NCBI GenBank assembly: GCA_017615235.1
Contig: JAGAAM010000197.1
Span: 1-8,133 of the forward strand
Direction of reading: 5' to 3'
Length of the DNA: 8,133 bases
Origin: Clostridia bacterium
GTDB taxonomy: Bacteria; Bacillota_A; Clostridia; Oscillospirales; CAG-382
The translations under genes were made by a program, and so were the position numbers. Every line of letters begins with the position of its first letter. The stretch's first letter is position 1. Of the stretch, positions 6,273 through 8,133 are shown piece by piece. The notes under the pieces were generated by a model that had not been told where the DNA came from, did not search any database, and saw only the letters and a program-made list of their open reading frames with translations.

Positions 6273-7531
6273 AAATGAATTTTAAAGGCGTTATCGCCGT
6301 ACTGATCGCCGCCGCGCTCGTTTTGGCGCTGCCGGTGATCGCTTTCGCCGACGAAGACGTGGTCTTCACCGTCCAGCCGCAAAGCGCGGAGGGCGACAAC
6401 AACACCGATCTTTCGTTCACCTGGGAAACATCCGGCGCGGAATGCACCTTTATGCTCCAGATGCGGGAGAACGAGACCTACGACTGGGGCAACGTGGCGG
6501 AGATCACCTCGCCTTATTCGATGAATATGATGGACTACACCGCGCAGTACCGCATTATGGCGAACCGCGCGTCCGACGGCAGGGAGTATTTCAGCGACGT
6601 ATTCTCGCTCACCTGGCGTCCCGGAAAGGATATTACTCACGCTTCGATCGGCGAGATCGGATTCGGCGATCTGCCGCTCGGCTACGGCGAGATCCCTGCC
6701 GTGCCGATACCCGTCACCAACATCGGCGAAAACGCCATACGCGCGCCGAAGCTTGAACTGAGCGAAGACGGGATGCAGTATTTCGAGCTGATCATAAACC
6801 GCGAGCCGACCGATATTCCCGCAGGCGCGACGGACAGCGAGACCTGGTCGGTAAGACCCAAAACCGGCATGGGTATCGGACATTACCGCGAGTATACCTA
6901 TCTTTCCGCAAGGAATATCGAAAGCTACGAATGGGGCGTTATCGAAATGTGGGTAGTCGAAAGCGGCGTGGAGATAACCTATGCCCTCGATGCCGACGAA
7001 GTCGATTTCGGCAAGCTTTATTTCGGTTACGATCTCCCTGAGGATCGCGTTCTCACGGTGCGCTCTTCCGGCACCGGCGCGCTGACGAACGTGCATATCA
7101 AGAACGACGACCCGAACAACACGTTTTTCCGCCTTTTCATGAACAGCCCCACGATCTCCCGGCTCGGCGCGGGCACCGATTCGGGCACGAACTGGTATAT
7201 AAGGCTCGAACCCGATCTTGACGAAGGTCATTACTCCGCGGTGCTGAAAGTTTACGCCGACGAGATCGCGGAGCCGCTTGAGGTCTACGTCATCGCAAGG
7301 GTGGATTACCGGAACAGCAACGAACCCGACGGGTCCGGCGAAGATTCCGTGCCCGACGGAACGGGATCGCTGCCCGATTCAGCGGATCCGGACGGTTCAG
7401 ATGCGCCGGGTGACGTTTCAACGCCCGAAGAGACCGGCGGTAACTTCCCCTGGACGGTGCTTATCATCGCCGTAGCGGTCGTCGCCGTCGCCGGTATCGC
7501 TGCAGTCGTGATCCTTAAAAAGAAAAAGTAA
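6269..7531 (+). CDS. Secreted, membrane-anchored protein with Ig-like/ASH-like beta-sandwich repeats
   Basis: I do not recognise this 420-residue protein as a named family. Residues 1-27 form a signal peptide: a basic start (MKMNFKG), a hydrophobic core, and an AFA-DED cleavage site. Residues 28-117 look like an Ig-like domain (FTVQPQSAEG, LSFTWETSG, AQYRIMA). Two related units of roughly 95-110 residues follow. The first is about 127-221 (IGFGDLPLGYG, IPVTNIGENAIRAPKLEL, IPAGATDSETWSVRP, GIGHYREYTYLSA). The second is about 243-346 (VDFGKLYFGYDLPEDRVLTV, SSGTGALTNVHI, LGAGTDSGTNWYIRLEP, DEGHYSAVLKVYA). Their FG..YFGY...V.V.NxG pattern resembles the ASPM-SPD-2-Hydin/DUF1573-like beta-sandwich. 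Residues 348-391 are an acidic Asp/Gly/Pro/Ser linker. Residues about 394-416 form a transmembrane segment ending in KKKK. No LPXTG motif is present, so it is anchored by the membrane helix. It is likely an extracellular adhesion or structural protein; function is unknown. Start fixed by the ribosome binding site and ATGA overlap. Confidence 0.8.
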   Translation: MKMNFKGVIAVLIAAALVLALPVIAFADEDVVFTVQPQSAEGDNNTDLSFTWETSGAECTFMLQMRENETYDWGNVAEITSPYSMNMMDYTAQYRIMANRASDGREYFSDVFSLTWRPGKDITHASIGEIGFGDLPLGYGEIPAVPIPVTNIGENAIRAPKLELSEDGMQYFELIINREPTDIPAGATDSETWSVRPKTGMGIGHYREYTYLSARNIESYEWGVIEMWVVESGVEITYALDADEVDFGKLYFGYDLPEDRVLTVRSSGTGALTNVHIKNDDPNNTFFRLFMNSPTISRLGAGTDSGTNWYIRLEPDLDEGHYSAVLKVYADEIAEPLEVYVIARVDYRNSNEPDGSGEDSVPDGTGSLPDSADPDGSDAPGDVSTPEETGGNFPWTVLIIAVAVVAVAGIAAVVILKKKK

Positions 7532-7582
7532 TATAAGACATAACTCCACCTAAAACTCACTCAACTTTGATCCTCATTCCTC

Positions 7583-7597
7583 ATCACCGAAGGTGAT
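7583..7597 (+). repeat. Small inverted repeat ATCACC-GAA-GGTGAT
   Basis: A perfect 6-bp stem (7583-7588 with 7592-7597) closes a 3-nt loop. It is the first of five hairpins in the intergenic region. It is not followed by a U-run, so it is not a terminator. It may be part of an intergenic repeat. Confidence 0.6.
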
Positions 7598-7611
7598 TAT
7601 AAATCAAATCC

Positions 7612-7642
7612 GTTTTTTTCGCGGGTCCCCCGCGGAAAAAAC
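7612..7642 (+). repeat. 14-bp inverted repeat with T-tract/A-tract arms
   Basis: GTTTTTTTCGCGGG (7612-7625) pairs with CCCGCGGAAAAAAC (7629-7642) around a TCC loop, with one G-U pair. It looks like a terminator, but the T-tract precedes the stem and the A-tract follows it on both strands, which is the reverse of a working rho-independent terminator. Alternative stems exist, such as CGCGGA (7631-7636) with TCCGCG (7643-7648), so the region could switch folds. It may still slow transcription or be a stable transcript end generated by RNA processing. Confidence 0.7.
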
Positions 7643-7644
7643 TC

Positions 7645-7663
7645 CGCGTAGGCGAGCTACGCG
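7645..7663 (+). repeat. Inverted repeat CGCGTAG-GCGAG-CTACGCG
   Basis: A perfect 7-bp stem (7645-7651 with 7657-7663) closes a 5-nt loop. It lies 2 nt after the 7612-7642 hairpin and competes for pairing with it. It has no U-run and no recognisable coding function. Confidence 0.6.
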
Positions 7664-7685
7664 AGCCCGCGCATAGAGAGGAGGA

Positions 7686-7709
7686 GGCGCGTCCCGCGAA
7701 AGACGCGCC
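7686..7709 (+). repeat. GC-rich inverted repeat GGCGCGTC...GACGCGCC
   Basis: A perfect 8-bp stem (7686-7693 with 7702-7709) closes an 8-nt loop (CCGCGAAA). It lies upstream of the candidate ssrA -10 box at 7718. No terminator U-run follows. Confidence 0.6.
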
Positions 7710-7714
7710 GACGG

Positions 7715-7723
7715 TGATAGAAT
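7715..7723 (+). promoter_or_regulatory. Candidate extended -10 promoter of ssrA
   Basis: TGATAGAAT reads as TGn followed by TAGAAT (5 of 6 to TATAAT), the extended -10 pattern. No -35 match is found 17 nt upstream, where CGCGAA occurs. If used, transcription would start near 7730 and give a precursor with a 46-nt 5' leader containing the 7734-7759 hairpin, to be removed by RNase P. Tentative. Transcription from the smpB promoter through the whole region is the alternative. Confidence 0.35.
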
Positions 7724-7733
7724 GCGCGCAAAC

Positions 7734-7759
7734 CGATCAAAATCGACAGATTTTGATCG
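7734..7759 (+). repeat. Perfect 11-bp hairpin just upstream of ssrA
   Basis: CGATCAAAATC (7734-7744) pairs perfectly with GATTTTGATCG (7749-7759) around a GACA loop. It ends 16 nt before the mature tmRNA 5' end and is probably part of the pre-tmRNA leader. There is no following U-run, so it is not a terminator. It could assist 5' processing or be a protein-binding palindrome in DNA; neither can be decided here. Confidence 0.75.
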
Positions 7760-7775
7760 AGAGCGTCAGCGACAT

Positions 7776-8126
7776 GGGGGCGTAAAGGTTTCGACGGGGG
7801 TTTCGAAACGGAGTAAGCGAGCAGAAGCGCATAACTTCTTTAAAATGTGCAAATTAAAATTAAACGCTAACGATAATACCGTAGCTCTCGCTGCCTAACG
7901 CAGCGGGCGTCGTACCGGGGAGGACTGCGGCCCCGGATACGGCGTGACTGAGCAGTGAACGTGAACAGGGTCAAGCTTTGCCCCCTGTCAGGCATTAATG
8001 AAGCTACTCTTCCCGGAGGTCCGCCGACCGTCCTCCGGGCGGGGGAATACTAAAGTTCGGCTGCGCTCGGAGAAAACACCGCGGACAGGCTTTCGGACAG
8101 GGGTTCGATTCCCCTCGCCTCCACCA
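7776..8126 (+). ncRNA. ssrA: Transfer-messenger RNA (tmRNA, ssrA), complete
   Basis: This is a one-piece tmRNA of 351 nt, which is charged with alanine and rescues stalled ribosomes with SmpB. The acceptor stem GGGGGCG (7776-7782) pairs with CGCCTCC (8116-8122), including the G3-U pair that marks alanine identity. A discriminator A (8123) and an encoded CCA (8124-8126) follow. The GGTTTCGACGGG element of the 5' D-like domain is at 7787-7798. The T arm is AGGGG (8099-8103), TTCGATT, CCCCT (8111-8115). PK1 is visible as AGAAG (7823-7827)/CTTCT (7835-7839) plus 7828-7832 with 7845-7849. The tag stop codon sits in the loop of the helix CGCTGC (7889-7894)/GCAGCG (7900-7905). Further long stems are 7915-7920/7931-7936, 7965-7970/7983-7988 and 8012-8019/8032-8039, as expected for PK2-PK4. 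Only 7 nt remain downstream, so its terminator is outside the window. Confidence 0.97.
7866..7898 (+). other. tmRNA proteolysis tag reading frame, (A)ANDNTVALAA
   Basis: The resume codon is inferred as GCT at 7866, about 90 nt from the tmRNA 5' end, preceded by the A-rich ATTAAAC context usual in Firmicutes. It reads Ala-Asn-Asp-Asn-Thr-Val-Ala-Leu-Ala-Ala, then TAA at 7896-7898. Together with the alanine carried by tmRNA this gives an 11-residue degradation tag. The C-terminal ALAA is the ClpXP recognition end; the AND start matches common tags. The Thr-Val pair is the variable part. Confidence 0.9.
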
Positions 8127-8133
8127 GAAAACC

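Larger units (their letters stand above)
7532..7775. other. Hairpin-rich intergenic region with no gene
   Basis: The 244 bp between the surface-protein gene and ssrA contain no credible coding frame on either strand. About half of it lies in five separate perfect or near-perfect inverted repeats (7583-7597, 7612-7642, 7645-7663, 7686-7709 and 7734-7759). No canonical terminator was found for the upstream operon, so read-through into ssrA is possible. The only candidate ssrA promoter is the extended -10 at 7715-7723. Confidence 0.8.

Noticed and set aside
6128..7231. A 367-codon open frame on the minus strand, antisense to the surface-protein gene.
   Set aside because: It lies opposite two well-supported genes, its translation is rich in Arg, Val, Ala and His without family motifs, and it has no ribosome binding site. 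It is a GC-driven shadow frame.
7612..7642. Calling this hairpin a rho-independent terminator.
   Set aside because: On neither strand does a U-run follow the stem; the T and A tracts are on the wrong sides.
7583..7759. A CRISPR array or a phage attachment site at ssrA.
   Set aside because: The hairpins differ in sequence and spacing, so there are no direct repeats with spacers. The 3' end of ssrA is intact and no integrase gene or duplicated tRNA-like end is seen in the window.

Overview
The window looks like a piece of a moderately GC-rich Clostridia-type (Firmicutes) chromosome. This rests on a Firmicutes-style tmRNA with an encoded CCA end and a tag ending in VALAA, strong AGGAGG-type ribosome binding sites, sigma-A-type promoters, a roughly 490-residue MalQ, and a DUF3737-type beta-helix protein. 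No genus is assigned. There is no sign of phage, transposase, CRISPR or toxin-antitoxin genes.

Layout. (1) Positions 1-1377, plus strand: the 3' part of an FAD-dependent amine-oxidase/protoporphyrinogen-oxidase-like flavoprotein whose N-terminal FAD-binding start lies outside the window. It ends at a short hairpin terminator. (2) Positions 1485-4939, minus strand: a compact three-gene operon read malQ (4-alpha-glucanotransferase), DUF3737-like beta-helix protein, then malY/patB-type PLP-dependent C-S lyase. The junctions are an ATGA overlap and a 3-nt gap. The operon has a near-consensus promoter at about 4979-5007 and ends at a strong hairpin at 1449-1483, which faces the end of gene 1. (3) Positions 4940-5142: a 203-bp divergent promoter region. 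(4) Positions 5143-7531, plus strand: smpB, a putative zinc-dependent phospholipase-C-like protein, and a secreted, membrane-anchored protein with Ig-like domains. These genes are joined by TGATG and ATGA stop/start overlaps behind one consensus promoter. (5) Positions 7532-7775: a 244-bp gap without a gene, packed with five perfect inverted repeats. (6) Positions 7776-8126: a complete ssrA tmRNA gene encoding the tag (A)ANDNTVALAA.

Functionally, SmpB and tmRNA form the trans-translation ribosome-rescue system, and both halves lie about 2.2 kb apart on the same strand. The two genes between them have no known link to ribosome rescue; their overlap with smpB indicates co-transcription, not a shared function. 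The minus-strand operon combines alpha-glucan metabolism (MalQ) with sulfur amino acid metabolism or a regulator-like lyase (MalY/PatB) and a protein of unknown function. The pairing of a MalQ with a MalY-type protein is reminiscent of maltose regulons, but no other mal gene is visible.

The least explained parts are the hairpin-rich leader ahead of ssrA and the two-gene insert between smpB and ssrA. No convincingly new system is evident from sequence alone.
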